Shown here: positions 35,232 through 44,660 of the stretch, one piece after another | Numbering within the stretch: the stretch's first letter is position 1 | Layout: each line of letters starts with the position of its first letter | Assembly (NCBI GenBank): GCA_035249175.1 | Contig: DATFGT010000013.1 | Location: forward strand, 11,180-75,179 | DNA: 64,000 nt | DNA from: 66-474 sp035249175 | Lineage (GTDB): Bacteria; Pseudomonadota; Gammaproteobacteria; Xanthomonadales; Rhodanobacteraceae | Direction: 5' to 3' | The notes under the pieces: model-generated | The model's input: only the letters and a program-made list of their open reading frames with translations | What the model was told of the DNA's origin: nothing | Databases searched by the model: none | Program-made: the position numbers and the translations under genes

Positions 35232-36983
35232 ATGCCGCCTGCCCACAACTCCCGCCGCTGGTTCGAAGACGAACGCGTGCAACTCGGGTTGTTCTTCGCG
35301 TTCGCGCTGCTGTTGCTGGGCCTCGGCATCGGTCTGCGCGATCCATGGCCGTCGGACGAGCCGCGTTTCGCACTGGTCGCGCGCGAAATGCTGGCGAGCG
35401 GCCAGTGGCTGTTCCCGCACCGCGGCGTAGAGCTTTATTCCGACAAGCCGCCGATGTTCATGTGGCTGGAAGCCTGCGCGTACGCGATCACGCGCGGCTG
35501 GCGCGGCGGGTTCCTGCTGCCTTCGCTGCTCGCCGGGCTCGGCAGCATCGCGCTGGTTTACGACTTCGTGCGACGGCAGTGGGACCATCGCGCGGGGCTG
35601 CTTGCCGCCGCCGCGGTACTCGTCAGCTTCGATTTCACGTTCCAGATGCGCGGCGCCCAGATCGACGGCGTGGAAGTGTTCTGGATCACGCTGGCGATGT
35701 ACGGGTTCCTGCGCCATCTGCTGCTCGGCCCCGCGTGGCGCTGGTATGCGATCGGTTTCCTCGCCGCCGGACTCGGCGTCATCACCAAGGGCGTCGGCAT
35801 GATCGCGCTGCTGGTGTTCGTGCCGTTCTGGTTCGCGCGCTGGCGCGGCTGGCATGACGTTCTGCCGAAGCAGGGTTGGAATCCACGCTGGTGGCTGGCG
35901 CTGTTATTCCTGGTGCCGGTCCTGAGTTGGGCCCTGCCGATGCTGTGGTCGGCATTGCACGTGCACGCGGGCGACGCCGCCTACGCGCGCTATGCGCACG
36001 ACATCCTGCTCGGCCAGACGGTGTCGCGCTACGCCGAACCCGCGCATCACATCCACCCGGGGTGGTTTTACCTGTCGGTGATCGCGTTCGAATGGCTGCC
36101 GCTGTCGCTGGCGATTCCTTGGGCGACCCCAGGCTGGTCGCGCGCGCTGCGCGCGAAAGATGCACGCACGCTGCTGCCAATCGCTTGGGTGGTGCTGGTG
36201 GTGATCTTCTTTTCGTTGAGCGGCGGCAAGCGCGACGTATACATCCTGCCCGCGCTGCCGGTCACCGCGATCGCGCTCGCGCCACTGTTGCCCGATGTCC
36301 TCCGGCGCGCGTCGTTTCGCTGGGCGTTGTGGGCGCTGACATTGGCATTGGCGCTGGTGCTGTTGATCGCCGGATTGGGCATGCATACCGGCCACCTGCA
36401 CAAGCTTGTAACGTTGGCATCCTCGGCGCTGGATGGTTCACCGCAACCGCTCACCGCCATGATTCTTGGTATCGGCAGCGCGGGCGTGCTGATCGCGCTG
36501 GTCGCACGGCCGCGGCATGCGCCGTGGGGCTGGTGCGCGTTCGCATTGGTGGCATGGGGCTCCTGGGGCCTGGTTGCCTACCCATTGCTCAACGGCTATT
36601 CGTCGTCGCGCGCGGTGATGGCGCGCACCGCAAGCCTCGTACCTGCGGGCGATACGATCGGACTGGTGGCCTGGAAGGAACAGAATCTGCTGATGCTGGA
36701 CATGCTCGACCGCAAGGCAGCCAACTTCGGTTTCAAGCTGGCTTGGCATGAACAGTTGCGACAAGCGCTCGCGTGGCAGGCCGCCGATCCTGCGCACCGC
36801 TGGATTTTTGCGTACGGCAAGGTGCTGGCGCCGTGCGTGCGCGAAGCCGATACCATCCACGTGGGTCACGCCAATCGTCGCGAATGGTATCTGTTCAACC
36901 GCGATGCGGTGGTACCCGGCTGCATTCCGCCGAGGAACAACGATGCGGGACAATTCGGCGCGTATGAACCCGACGACGACTGA
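35232..36983 (+). CDS. ArnT-like (GT83) integral membrane glycosyltransferase, first copy
   Basis: A polyprenyl-phosphate-sugar-dependent transferase of the inner membrane with about 12 helices and a C-terminal periplasmic part (583 residues). The first outer loop has the acidic DPWPSDEPRFALVAREML followed by YSDKPPMFMWL, the pattern of the ArnT/PMT family, where the first-loop Asp residues are catalytic. It probably adds a sugar to lipid A, core or another envelope acceptor. It opens the surface-glycan locus. I chose the ATG; a GTG three codons upstream is possible. The last 20 bases overlap the next gene. Confidence 0.85.
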   Translation: MPPAHNSRRWFEDERVQLGLFFAFALLLLGLGIGLRDPWPSDEPRFALVAREMLASGQWLFPHRGVELYSDKPPMFMWLEACAYAITRGWRGGFLLPSLLAGLGSIALVYDFVRRQWDHRAGLLAAAAVLVSFDFTFQMRGAQIDGVEVFWITLAMYGFLRHLLLGPAWRWYAIGFLAAGLGVITKGVGMIALLVFVPFWFARWRGWHDVLPKQGWNPRWWLALLFLVPVLSWALPMLWSALHVHAGDAAYARYAHDILLGQTVSRYAEPAHHIHPGWFYLSVIAFEWLPLSLAIPWATPGWSRALRAKDARTLLPIAWVVLVVIFFSLSGGKRDVYILPALPVTAIALAPLLPDVLRRASFRWALWALTLALALVLLIAGLGMHTGHLHKLVTLASSALDGSPQPLTAMILGIGSAGVLIALVARPRHAPWGWCAFALVAWGSWGLVAYPLLNGYSSSRAVMARTASLVPAGDTIGLVAWKEQNLLMLDMLDRKAANFGFKLAWHEQLRQALAWQAADPAHRWIFAYGKVLAPCVREADTIHVGHANRREWYLFNRDAVVPGCIPPRNNDAGQFGAYEPDDD

Positions 36984-37989
36984 TGCCGGTTCCGTACACC
37001 TGCTCGGCTTCGACAACGGCGTGGGACTGTCGCGCGACCTGCACCTGCTCGCGGCAACCTTGCGCGCACGCGGTTACCGCGTGCAATTCACCAACACCCG
37101 CCGGCGCGGCGGGCTGCCGGGCCTGATACAGCGGGTCAAGGGCAAATGCCATGCGTGGCAGCTTGCGCACAGGCGCCGCCGCGGGCGGCCCCCGCCGTTC
37201 GATTTCGTGTTGATGGAAGAACACATCATGACGGCCTTCCTGGACGATGCGCCGCGTCGAGTGCTGCTGCCACACCCGGAATGGTTCCTGCCGCGCGACA
37301 TGGAAGCGCTGCCTCGCATCGATCTCGTGCTAGCGAAAACCCGCGAAGCACAACGGGTATTTGCTGAACAGGGGTGCCGCGCCGCCTGCATCGGCTTCAC
37401 CAGCGAGGATCGACGGGACCGCTCGGTGCCGCGCGAACGCGCTTTTTTTCACCTGGCCGGTTCCAGCCGCACCAAAAACACCGAGCCGCTGCTGGCGTTG
37501 TGGCGGCGGCATCCGGAATGGCCGCACCTGACCGTGGTGCAGCACCCGAAGGAAGCGAACCCCAGTGCGCCGGCGGCGAACATCGAGCACCGCATCGGCT
37601 ACCTCGACGATGCGGAACTGAAACGCTTGCAGAACGCGCATTGCTTCCACCTGTGCCCGTCGGCCACCGAAGGCTTCGGTCATTACATCGTCGAGGCGAT
37701 GAGTGTCGGCGCGGTCGTGATCACGCTGGACGCGCCGCCGATGAACGAGATGATCACGCCCGACCGCGGGTTACTGGTGCCATGGTCCCACACCCGCACC
37801 CAGCACCTCGCTACCACGTTTCACTTCGAAGACGCGGCGATGGAACGGGCGATCGAACACGCGCTCGCCATGGATGATGCACGCTGCGATGCCGTGGGCG
37901 CCGCGTCCCGCGCATGGTACGAGGCCGAGCGCGCGGCGTTGCCGGACCGACTGGATGCCGCGTTGCGCGGCATGGTGGCGCACACATGA
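36964..37989 (+). CDS. Glycosyltransferase (GT4-like), first of a tandem paralogous pair
   Basis: A cytoplasmic sugar transferase of 341 residues with a GT-B fold. The C-terminal half has the donor-site pattern CPSATEGFGHYIVEAMSVGAVVITLDAPPMNEM, where E-x7-E-like acidic residues contact the nucleotide sugar. A family-specific stretch is GFTSEDRRDRSVPRERAFFH. The start overlaps the ArnT-like gene by 20 bases. It is closely similar over its whole length to the next gene, so the two arose by duplication. Donor and acceptor are unknown. Confidence 0.82.
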   Translation: MNPTTTDAGSVHLLGFDNGVGLSRDLHLLAATLRARGYRVQFTNTRRRGGLPGLIQRVKGKCHAWQLAHRRRRGRPPPFDFVLMEEHIMTAFLDDAPRRVLLPHPEWFLPRDMEALPRIDLVLAKTREAQRVFAEQGCRAACIGFTSEDRRDRSVPRERAFFHLAGSSRTKNTEPLLALWRRHPEWPHLTVVQHPKEANPSAPAANIEHRIGYLDDAELKRLQNAHCFHLCPSATEGFGHYIVEAMSVGAVVITLDAPPMNEMITPDRGLLVPWSHTRTQHLATTFHFEDAAMERAIEHALAMDDARCDAVGAASRAWYEAERAALPDRLDAALRGMVAHT

Positions 37990-38975
37990 TCCGGGTCAAC
38001 CTGATTGCGCGCGACAACGGCTTCGGGCTCAGTCGCAATCTGCACCTGCTGCACGACGCGCTGGCTGCCGCGGGTTTCGACGTCACCCTCAGCGGCATCC
38101 GCCGCGGCGCGCTGCGCAAGGTTGTGCACCCCGTGCGACTGCGCGCCCAAACGCTCGCGCGCCGGGTCGCCGGCCGCGGTGCGCAACGTTGGGACGTCAA
38201 CCTGATGCTGGAACGCGTGCGACCCCAATACCTCGCCACCGCGCATCGCAACGTGCTGCTGCCGCATCCGGAATGGTTCGACGAACGCGACCGCCAATGG
38301 CTGTCGTGCCTCGATCGCGCGTTCGTGCTGACGCGCCATGCCATTCCGATTTTCGAGTCACTCGGTTTGAAGACCGAATACACCGGATTCACCAGCGAGG
38401 ATCGCTGCGATCCGTCGGTGCCGCGCGAACGCGCGTTCTTTCATCTTGCCGGACGCAGCGCCAACAAGGGCACGGACACGCTGCTCGCGACGTGGCGCAA
38501 GCATCCCGAATGGCCGCGCCTCACCGTGCTGCAGAGTCCGCGCGCCGCGCGCGAAGTCGTGCACTCGCCGAACATCGTGCACCGGGTTGATTACATTCTT
38601 GACGACGAACTGAAGCGCATCCAGAACGCGCACCGCTTCCATCTCTGTCCGTCCGAAACCGAGGGCTTCGGCCACTACCTCGTGGAAGCGATGGGCGTGG
38701 GCGCGGTAGTCGTGACGCTGGACGCGCCGCCGATGAATGAAATGGTGACGCGCGAACGCGGCGCACTGATCGTGCCTTCGCGGACCGGCACCCAAAGCCT
38801 CGCCACCACGTACTTCTACGACGAAGCCGCGCTGGAGCGCGCCGTCGAACGCCTGCTGGCCGCGGCCGATGCGGAACTCGACCGCATGGGCGCCGCCGCG
38901 CGAACCTGGTTCGAGGGCAACGACCAGGCCTTCCGAACGCGGATCGCTGAAGCTGTCCGCACGCTCGTCACCTGA
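37986..38975 (+). CDS. Glycosyltransferase (GT4-like), second of the tandem paralogous pair
   Basis: A 329-residue paralogue of the preceding protein. Shared segments include GFTSEDR, PRERAFFHLAG, HPEWPRLTV, HRFHLCPSETEGFGHY and TLDAPPMNEM. It differs mainly near the N-terminus and in the loop after LAG (RSANKG against SSRTKN), where donor or acceptor choice is likely set. The ATG overlaps the upstream stop (ATGA), so both are made together. Its stop is one base from the end of the convergent rmd gene. Confidence 0.82.
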   Translation: MIRVNLIARDNGFGLSRNLHLLHDALAAAGFDVTLSGIRRGALRKVVHPVRLRAQTLARRVAGRGAQRWDVNLMLERVRPQYLATAHRNVLLPHPEWFDERDRQWLSCLDRAFVLTRHAIPIFESLGLKTEYTGFTSEDRCDPSVPRERAFFHLAGRSANKGTDTLLATWRKHPEWPRLTVLQSPRAAREVVHSPNIVHRVDYILDDELKRIQNAHRFHLCPSETEGFGHYLVEAMGVGAVVVTLDAPPMNEMVTRERGALIVPSRTGTQSLATTYFYDEAALERAVERLLAAADAELDRMGAAARTWFEGNDQAFRTRIAEAVRTLVT

Positions 38976-38976
38976 A

Positions 38977-39882
38977 TCACGGCGCCGAATACATCCAGCG
39001 CAGTGTTTCTTCCAGCGCCATCGACGGCGCCAAACCGGTGAGTTCGCGCAGGTGCGCGTTCGAACCCACCAGCCGCTTGACCTCATTGCTGCGCACGAAC
39101 GCGGGGTTCACCCGCACATCGATCGCGTAACCGGCAATGCGCGTCATCATCTCCAGCACGTCGCCCAGCGAATGCGCGATGCCGGAGCAGAGGTTGACGA
39201 CCTCACCCGCGGGCGCCTTCCCGACGATCGCGGCATACGCGCGCGCGATGTCGCGCACGTCCGAGAAATCCCGCGCGACGTCGGTGTTGCCAAGCTCGAT
39301 CGTCCTTTCGTGGCGCCTGAAATGCGCGACGATCTTCGGGATCAGGAAGTTTTCGTGCTGGCCCACACCGGTGTAGTTGAACGGCCGCACCAGCACAATG
39401 GGAAGTCGACCCATCCACAGCCGCGCCATGTATTCCATGGCGAGCTTGGACACGGCGTAGTCGTTGGCCGGACCGGGCGCAGTATCTTCCGTGATTGGTT
39501 GGACCGGGGCGTTGCCATAGATGTTCGCACTTGAGGCCAGCACCACGCTGCGCGGCTTCACCTCGGATGTCGCCAGCGCATCCAGCAGATTGCGCGTACC
39601 GACCACGTTGGTGCGGTAGATTTCGTCCGCGTCACCATGCGCGACGAACGAAATCGCCGCAAGATGCACCACCACGTTTGCGCGCGCCTCCGAAACCGCG
39701 TTGCGCACGGCTGCGCGATCCAGCAGGTTGGCCCGGAGCACGCCTTCGCGCGGTGGATCCCCGTCGTGCGCGAGCCCCACTACTTCGTAACCCATTGACT
39801 CGAGTTCAGCCGCGACGTAGCGGCCGGTAAATCCGTGACAACCGGTCAGCAGTGCGCGCGATTTGTCAGAACGAGACGCCAC
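38977..39882 (-). CDS. rmd: GDP-6-deoxy-D-mannose reductase
   Basis: NAD(P)-dependent short-chain reductase of 301 residues that should reduce GDP-4-keto-6-deoxymannose to GDP-D-rhamnose. The nucleotide site is TGCHGFTGRYVAAEL and the catalytic YxxxK is in NDYAVSKLAME; SSANIYGN carries the Ser. The adjacent gmd gene makes its substrate, which favours this role over a general epimerase. The start is GTG and overlaps the gmd end by 17 bases, showing an operon with gmd and the GT2 gene. Confidence 0.88.
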   Translation of the reverse strand: MASRSDKSRALLTGCHGFTGRYVAAELESMGYEVVGLAHDGDPPREGVLRANLLDRAAVRNAVSEARANVVVHLAAISFVAHGDADEIYRTNVVGTRNLLDALATSEVKPRSVVLASSANIYGNAPVQPITEDTAPGPANDYAVSKLAMEYMARLWMGRLPIVLVRPFNYTGVGQHENFLIPKIVAHFRRHERTIELGNTDVARDFSDVRDIARAYAAIVGKAPAGEVVNLCSGIAHSLGDVLEMMTRIAGYAIDVRVNPAFVRSNEVKRLVGSNAHLRELTGLAPSMALEETLRWMYSAP

Positions 39883-40900
39883 GTTCGACTCGCCTGAGAT
39901 CGGCTTCCACCATCATCCGGCACAGGTCTTCCAGCGAAGTCTTGGCTTGCCAGCCCAGCACCTCGCGCGCATGCGCCGCATCGCCGATCAGCATGTCCAC
40001 TTCGGCCGGACGGTAGAACTTCGGGTTGATCCTGACCGCCACCCTGCCCGTGTCGGTGCGGATGCCGGTTTCATCCTGGTCCTTGCCCCTCCACTCGATG
40101 TCGATGCCCACGGCCTTGAATGCCAGCGTCGCGAAGTCACGCACGGTCTCGGCGCGACCCGTTGCCAGCACGAACGTATCGGGCGCCTCGGCCTGCAGCA
40201 TCCGCCACATGCCTTCCACATATTCCGCGGCATAGCCCCAGTCCCGCTTGGCATCGAGATTGCCGAGTTCCAGCAGCTCCTGTTTGTCCAACTTGATCCG
40301 CGCCACCGCGTCGGTAATCTTGCGCGTCACGAACTCGCGCCCGCGCAGCGGCGATTCGTGGTTGAACAGGATTCCGCTGGCACCGAAAATGCCAAATGAT
40401 TCGCGGTAATTGACCGTGCTCCAGTGCGCGAACAGCTTGGCCACGCCATAGGGACTCCGCGGCCAGAACATCGTGTGTTCGTTCTGCGGCACCGCCTGAA
40501 CCTTGCCGAACATTTCCGAAGTGGATGCTTGATAGAAGCGCGTATCCGGCTTCACCGTGCGGATGGCGTCCAGCAGATTCAGCGCGCCCAGCCCCGTGAT
40601 CTGCGCGGTGGTGGTCGGCTGTTCGAACGAGACGCCGACAAAACTTTGCGCGGCGAGGTTGTAGACCTCGTCCGGGCGTGCCTTCTCGATCAACCGCAGG
40701 CTGCAACCGGGATCGGTGAGGTCGTATTCGACCAATTCGAGGTTCGGGTGTACGGCAATGCCGAGTTCCTGCATCCGCCAGAAATTCACCGAGCTGGTGC
40801 GCCGGTAGGCCCCATAAACCTTGTAACCCTTCTCGAGCAGCAACTCGACGAGATAGGCGCCGTCCTGCCCGGACACCCCGGTGATCAATGCTGTTTTCAT
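39866..40900 (-). CDS. gmd: GDP-mannose 4,6-dehydratase
   Basis: Converts GDP-D-mannose to GDP-4-keto-6-deoxy-D-mannose, the precursor of GDP-rhamnose or GDP-fucose. The 344 residues are family length. Motifs are LITGVSGQDGAYLVELLLEKG, RRTSSVNFWR, NLAAQSFVGVSFEQP, STSEMFGKV and the catalytic SPYGVAKLFAHW. GAGGAAG precedes the ATG. It overlaps the GT2 gene upstream by 4 bases and rmd downstream. Confidence 0.96.
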   Translation of the reverse strand: MKTALITGVSGQDGAYLVELLLEKGYKVYGAYRRTSSVNFWRMQELGIAVHPNLELVEYDLTDPGCSLRLIEKARPDEVYNLAAQSFVGVSFEQPTTTAQITGLGALNLLDAIRTVKPDTRFYQASTSEMFGKVQAVPQNEHTMFWPRSPYGVAKLFAHWSTVNYRESFGIFGASGILFNHESPLRGREFVTRKITDAVARIKLDKQELLELGNLDAKRDWGYAAEYVEGMWRMLQAEAPDTFVLATGRAETVRDFATLAFKAVGIDIEWRGKDQDETGIRTDTGRVAVRINPKFYRPAEVDMLIGDAAHAREVLGWQAKTSLEDLCRMMVEADLRRVERGVSF

Positions 40901-41733
40901 GACTTCCTCGTTGCGCCCGTATCCTGGTTCGCCGCGGATCGCGACCGCCCATTGTGCCAGCCATCGCCGCCCGACGCGCGTTGCAGCAGCCACAGCCGCG
41001 CGAATTTTTCGCGCACGTAATCGGCTTCCATGCAGGCAAATACAAATCCGCGCCAGCCATCCAGGAATCCCGCGCGCAATACGTAACCGCGCAGGAAACG
41101 CCACGCAGGATTCACCACCAGGTTGCGCAAACGGGCGCGTCGGCCACTCGTCTGCATGTACGCGGCCATCATCGCGGCGTAGCGCCGGTAACGCGCGAGC
41201 TGGTCGTCGAGCGAACGATAGGCGACGTGTTCCAGGTCGCCGCCCAGCGTCAGTACATTGCCCTCCACCACTGCGTGTTCGTGGATTTCGCGCCCCGCGC
41301 GCCAGCCGCCGCGGCGACGATCGAACAGGCGCAACACCCGATCGGGATAAGCATTGCCGTGGCGCAGGAACGCGCCGAAATATTCGGTGCAGCGCGCGAA
41401 ACGGTAGCCGGCGGCGTCGGCGAAGCCCGTATCGCGCACGGCTTCGATCGAGGCACGCAAGGACGCCGTCACGCGCTCGTCCGCATCGAGGCACAGCACC
41501 CAATCGTGCCGAGCCTCGCTCACCGCGAAATCCTTTTGTGCCCGAAAACCCTCGAACGCGTGCTCGATCACACGCGCACCTTGCGCCGCAACGATCTCGC
41601 GGGTCCCATCAACGGAACCCGAATCGACCACCATGACCTCATCGCAAAACGCGAGCGACTCGAGGCAGGCGGCGATACGATCGGCTTCATTGAGCGTGAT
41701 CACGCACGCCGAGATGCGGGGACGTTCGGGCAT
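40897..41733 (-). CDS. GT2 family glycosyltransferase (WaaE/KdtX-like)
   Basis: A cytoplasmic GT-A transferase of 278 residues. The start ISACVITLNEADRIAACLESL is followed by VDSGSVDGTREI, and the DxD-type metal site is in LCLDADERV. The later segment HEHAVVEGNVLTLGGDLEHVAYRSLDDQLARY is typical of LPS core transferases of the WaaE type. The protein is probably involved in core or O-chain synthesis. It is first in the leftward GT2-gmd-rmd operon. Confidence 0.88.
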   Translation of the reverse strand: MPERPRISACVITLNEADRIAACLESLAFCDEVMVVDSGSVDGTREIVAAQGARVIEHAFEGFRAQKDFAVSEARHDWVLCLDADERVTASLRASIEAVRDTGFADAAGYRFARCTEYFGAFLRHGNAYPDRVLRLFDRRRGGWRAGREIHEHAVVEGNVLTLGGDLEHVAYRSLDDQLARYRRYAAMMAAYMQTSGRRARLRNLVVNPAWRFLRGYVLRAGFLDGWRGFVFACMEADYVREKFARLWLLQRASGGDGWHNGRSRSAANQDTGATRKS

Positions 41734-41836
41734 GGCCGGGAAAATATCGCGTGGATTCAGCGAGTGTAATGCGTGACAGAGAAAGACTGCCGACAGGCAA
41801 TTGCGCGAAACTCGCGCGCCGTCCGCAAGGCCAATC

Positions 41837-42898
41837 ATGCCCACCGATTTCGCTCCGCCCCTCGTGATCCGTTTCGGCGCCTTCGGTGACATGGTGTTGC
41901 TGACGCCGCTGTTGCGCCTGCTGCACCGTCGCTATGGGCAGGCCTGCCGGGTGCTGGGTTCGGGCAGGTGGCTGGAGCCTTTGTTCGCGGGCCATCCGGA
42001 CGCAAGTGCCGCGCTGAAGCTTGCCAGCCGCAAGCGTCCATACTGGCTTGACTCAAGCCAGCGAAACCTGGTCGCGCGGCTGCGCGCCGAGCCGCCCGGG
42101 CCAGTGTACGTGTGCGACGACTGGTCGATCGCCAAGATTCGATGGTTGCTGCAGCGCGCGCGCATCCCCGAAGATCATTGTGTGTTCGCCAATCCCGATT
42201 GCATGCTGCGCGAGGGCGAACACTGGATCGACCGTTGGCACCGCTTCGGCGCGATGACGCCTGCGGCATTCGCGGGCGCGCCGCCCCCCGGCGCGCTCGA
42301 CCCAACGGAAGCACCGTGCATTCCGATTCACCCCGCCGACCGCGCCGACTTGCAGCAATGGCTGCGCGCGCGCGGCTTCGACGACGCGCCGCTGGTGCTG
42401 CTGCAGCCCGGCAACAAGCGCACCCTGAAACGCGGCCGTGCAGGCCAGCTCGGCGACGACAAGCAGTGGCCGCTGGCCAACTGGGTTGGCGTGATCGATG
42501 CGATGCTCGCGCGCCGCCCCGACGCGAAAATCATCCTGTGCGGCGCGCCGCCCGAAGCCGCGTTGCTGCGACAGATCGCCGAAGCCGCGCGGTCCGATCG
42601 GGTGCTCGCCGCCGGCGACGAATTGCCGCTGCCACGCCTGCTGGCCTTGTGCGAGCACGCGGCGGCGATGATTTCCATCGACACCGGTCCCGCTCAGGCT
42701 GCCGCGGCGCTCGGCTGCCCCGTGATCGTGCTGTACGGCGCCCAACCACCGTCGCTGTGGCTGCCGCGCAGTCCGACCAACAGCGCGGTCGTTGCCCTCG
42801 GTGGCCTGCCGCGGCGAAACCGCGTGGACCAGATCCCGCTGGACGAAGTGGTCGCTGCGTGGCGGGCGCTGTCTTTGCGCGAAGCCGCGCACGCCTGA
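41837..42898 (+). CDS. GT9 family heptosyltransferase-like protein
   Basis: A 353-residue GT-B enzyme of the ADP-heptose:LPS heptosyltransferase family (RfaF/WaaF type). The N-terminal signature is VIRFGAFGDMVLLTPLLRLLHRRYG, and the C-terminal donor site has CEHAAAMISIDTGPAQAAAALGCPVIVLYGAQPP. The ATG is preferred over a TTG 12 codons upstream. The gene is divergent from the GT2 gene with about 100 bases between. The acceptor is likely an LPS core sugar. Confidence 0.88.
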   Translation: MPTDFAPPLVIRFGAFGDMVLLTPLLRLLHRRYGQACRVLGSGRWLEPLFAGHPDASAALKLASRKRPYWLDSSQRNLVARLRAEPPGPVYVCDDWSIAKIRWLLQRARIPEDHCVFANPDCMLREGEHWIDRWHRFGAMTPAAFAGAPPPGALDPTEAPCIPIHPADRADLQQWLRARGFDDAPLVLLQPGNKRTLKRGRAGQLGDDKQWPLANWVGVIDAMLARRPDAKIILCGAPPEAALLRQIAEAARSDRVLAAGDELPLPRLLALCEHAAAMISIDTGPAQAAAALGCPVIVLYGAQPPSLWLPRSPTNSAVVALGGLPRRNRVDQIPLDEVVAAWRALSLREAAHA

Positions 42899-42953
42899 TG
42901 CGCCGGGTGCATCCATTACACTTGCGCGGCACCACGGCGCACCGAATGCATAC

Positions 42954-44660
42954 GTGACCGACGCTCTCTACGCCCTCACCGAACGCCTGCGCAGCCTGTT
43001 GTGGTGGTTGCCGTTGTACCTTCTGGTTGCGCTGATCGCGATTTTCCTGCAACCGCCGATCCCACTGCATTCCACCCGTGCGCTGGCGGTGGCGTGGGAC
43101 ATGTGGACGCATCACCAATTCTGGGTACCGCACATCAACGGTGCGCCGTATTCCGAAAAGGCGCCGTTGTTGTTCTGGCTGATCCACGCAGGCTGGGCGG
43201 TATTTGGCGTCAACGACGTGTGGCCTCGCGTGCTGATGGTGCTGATCGGCGCCGCGCAGTTGATCCTCGCGCAGGCGCTGGCGAGACGACTGTTTCCGGA
43301 ACACGCGTGGGTCGCGCGCTCCACGCCTTGGCTGCTGCTGGCGCTGTCGTTCGGATTCCTCTACGGCCTGCAGATCATGTACGACGGCCTGCTGGCCGTG
43401 TGGGTGTTGTGCGCGATGTTGTGCCTCACGACGGGTCCGCGCCGCGCGAAGCCGCGCTGGGTCGGATTCGCAATCTGCATCGGGCTCGGACTGCTGACGA
43501 AGGGTCCGGTGATGCTGGTGCATGTGCTACCGGTATGGCTGCTGGGTCCGTGGTGGAGCCTTTATGCGCGCGAGCGGCGCGCACGTTGGTACGGATTCGG
43601 GCTGGCTGCCATGATCGGTGGCTGCATCATGCTGGCGGCGTGGGTGCTGCCGGCGATCCACCTGAGCGGAGGCAGCTACACGCACAATCTTCTCTACAAG
43701 CAAACCGGCGGGCGCGTGGTCAACGCGTTCATCCACAAGCGGCCGTTCTGGTGGTACGTGCCGTGGATCGCGGTGCTGCTGTTTCCGTTCGTGCTGTGGC
43801 CACGCATGTGGGCGGCGATTGCGTCGCTGCGTCGCCCCTTGCAACCCGGCGTGCGGTTGGTGCTTGCGTGGCTGGTGTGCGCGTTCATGATCTTCAGTGC
43901 CTTCAGTGGCAAACAGAGTTATTACCTGGTGCCGGAGTTGCCGGCGGCCGCAATCCTGATGGCCGCGGCGATTGCCGGGTTGCGCGCGCGCGAGGGCCAG
44001 CTCGCGCGCACCGCCTGGCTGGGCGCGTGGCCGCTGGCAATCGGGGCATTTGCACTGGCGGCGTTGTTGTTCGGCCTGCCGCTGATCGGGAAGGCCGAAC
44101 TGCACAGTCACTGGTTGCGCGATTTCGCTCCGGTCAGCGCGTCGTTCGGCGTGCTGTATCTGTTGCTCGGGGTGTTCGTGCTGTTGCCGGGACGCGGCAA
44201 GCTGCGCCGCATTGCCGCTGCCAGCCTGATCGGCACCGCCGGCGCTTATGCGCTGTTTGCATTGGCGCTGTATCCCGCGTTCGACATGCGGCCCGCCTCC
44301 AAACTGCTGGCGCACGCCGAAGCCGAAGGCCATGCGATCGGCAATCTCGGCATCTACGACGGACAGTTCGAATTCATGGGCCGGATGACCCAGCCCATCG
44401 ATCGGTTGTACGAAGGCCAGTTCCTGCAGGACTGGGCAGCAAAACATCCGCGTGGCCTGGTAATCGACTACCCCGAACGGCTCGATGCCAACGACTTGCG
44501 TTATGCGCGTCTGGTGCAACCGTATCGGGGCACCTGGATGGTGATCTGGAACGCGCCGACGCTGGCGACGCTCCGCCGTGGCCAACAGCCACCCGAGCAA
44601 TTCACGCCCACGGTGTTGCTGCCGGCGCCGAACTACTGGCGTTATGCCCAGGTCCACTGA
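42954..44660 (+). CDS. ArnT-like (GT83) integral membrane glycosyltransferase, second copy
   Basis: A 568-residue inner-membrane transferase with about 12 helices. The first outer loop has RALAVAWDMWTHHQFWVPHINGAPYSEKAPLL in place of the usual D/E-rich loop, keeping E and K of the YSEKAP motif. Like the first ArnT-like gene it should transfer a sugar from a polyprenyl phosphate carrier to an envelope acceptor. The GTG start was chosen because the codons before it read as non-membrane shadow sequence. The end overlaps the TPR gene by 17 bases. Confidence 0.85.
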   Translation: MTDALYALTERLRSLLWWLPLYLLVALIAIFLQPPIPLHSTRALAVAWDMWTHHQFWVPHINGAPYSEKAPLLFWLIHAGWAVFGVNDVWPRVLMVLIGAAQLILAQALARRLFPEHAWVARSTPWLLLALSFGFLYGLQIMYDGLLAVWVLCAMLCLTTGPRRAKPRWVGFAICIGLGLLTKGPVMLVHVLPVWLLGPWWSLYARERRARWYGFGLAAMIGGCIMLAAWVLPAIHLSGGSYTHNLLYKQTGGRVVNAFIHKRPFWWYVPWIAVLLFPFVLWPRMWAAIASLRRPLQPGVRLVLAWLVCAFMIFSAFSGKQSYYLVPELPAAAILMAAAIAGLRAREGQLARTAWLGAWPLAIGAFALAALLFGLPLIGKAELHSHWLRDFAPVSASFGVLYLLLGVFVLLPGRGKLRRIAAASLIGTAGAYALFALALYPAFDMRPASKLLAHAEAEGHAIGNLGIYDGQFEFMGRMTQPIDRLYEGQFLQDWAAKHPRGLVIDYPERLDANDLRYARLVQPYRGTWMVIWNAPTLATLRRGQQPPEQFTPTVLLPAPNYWRYAQVH

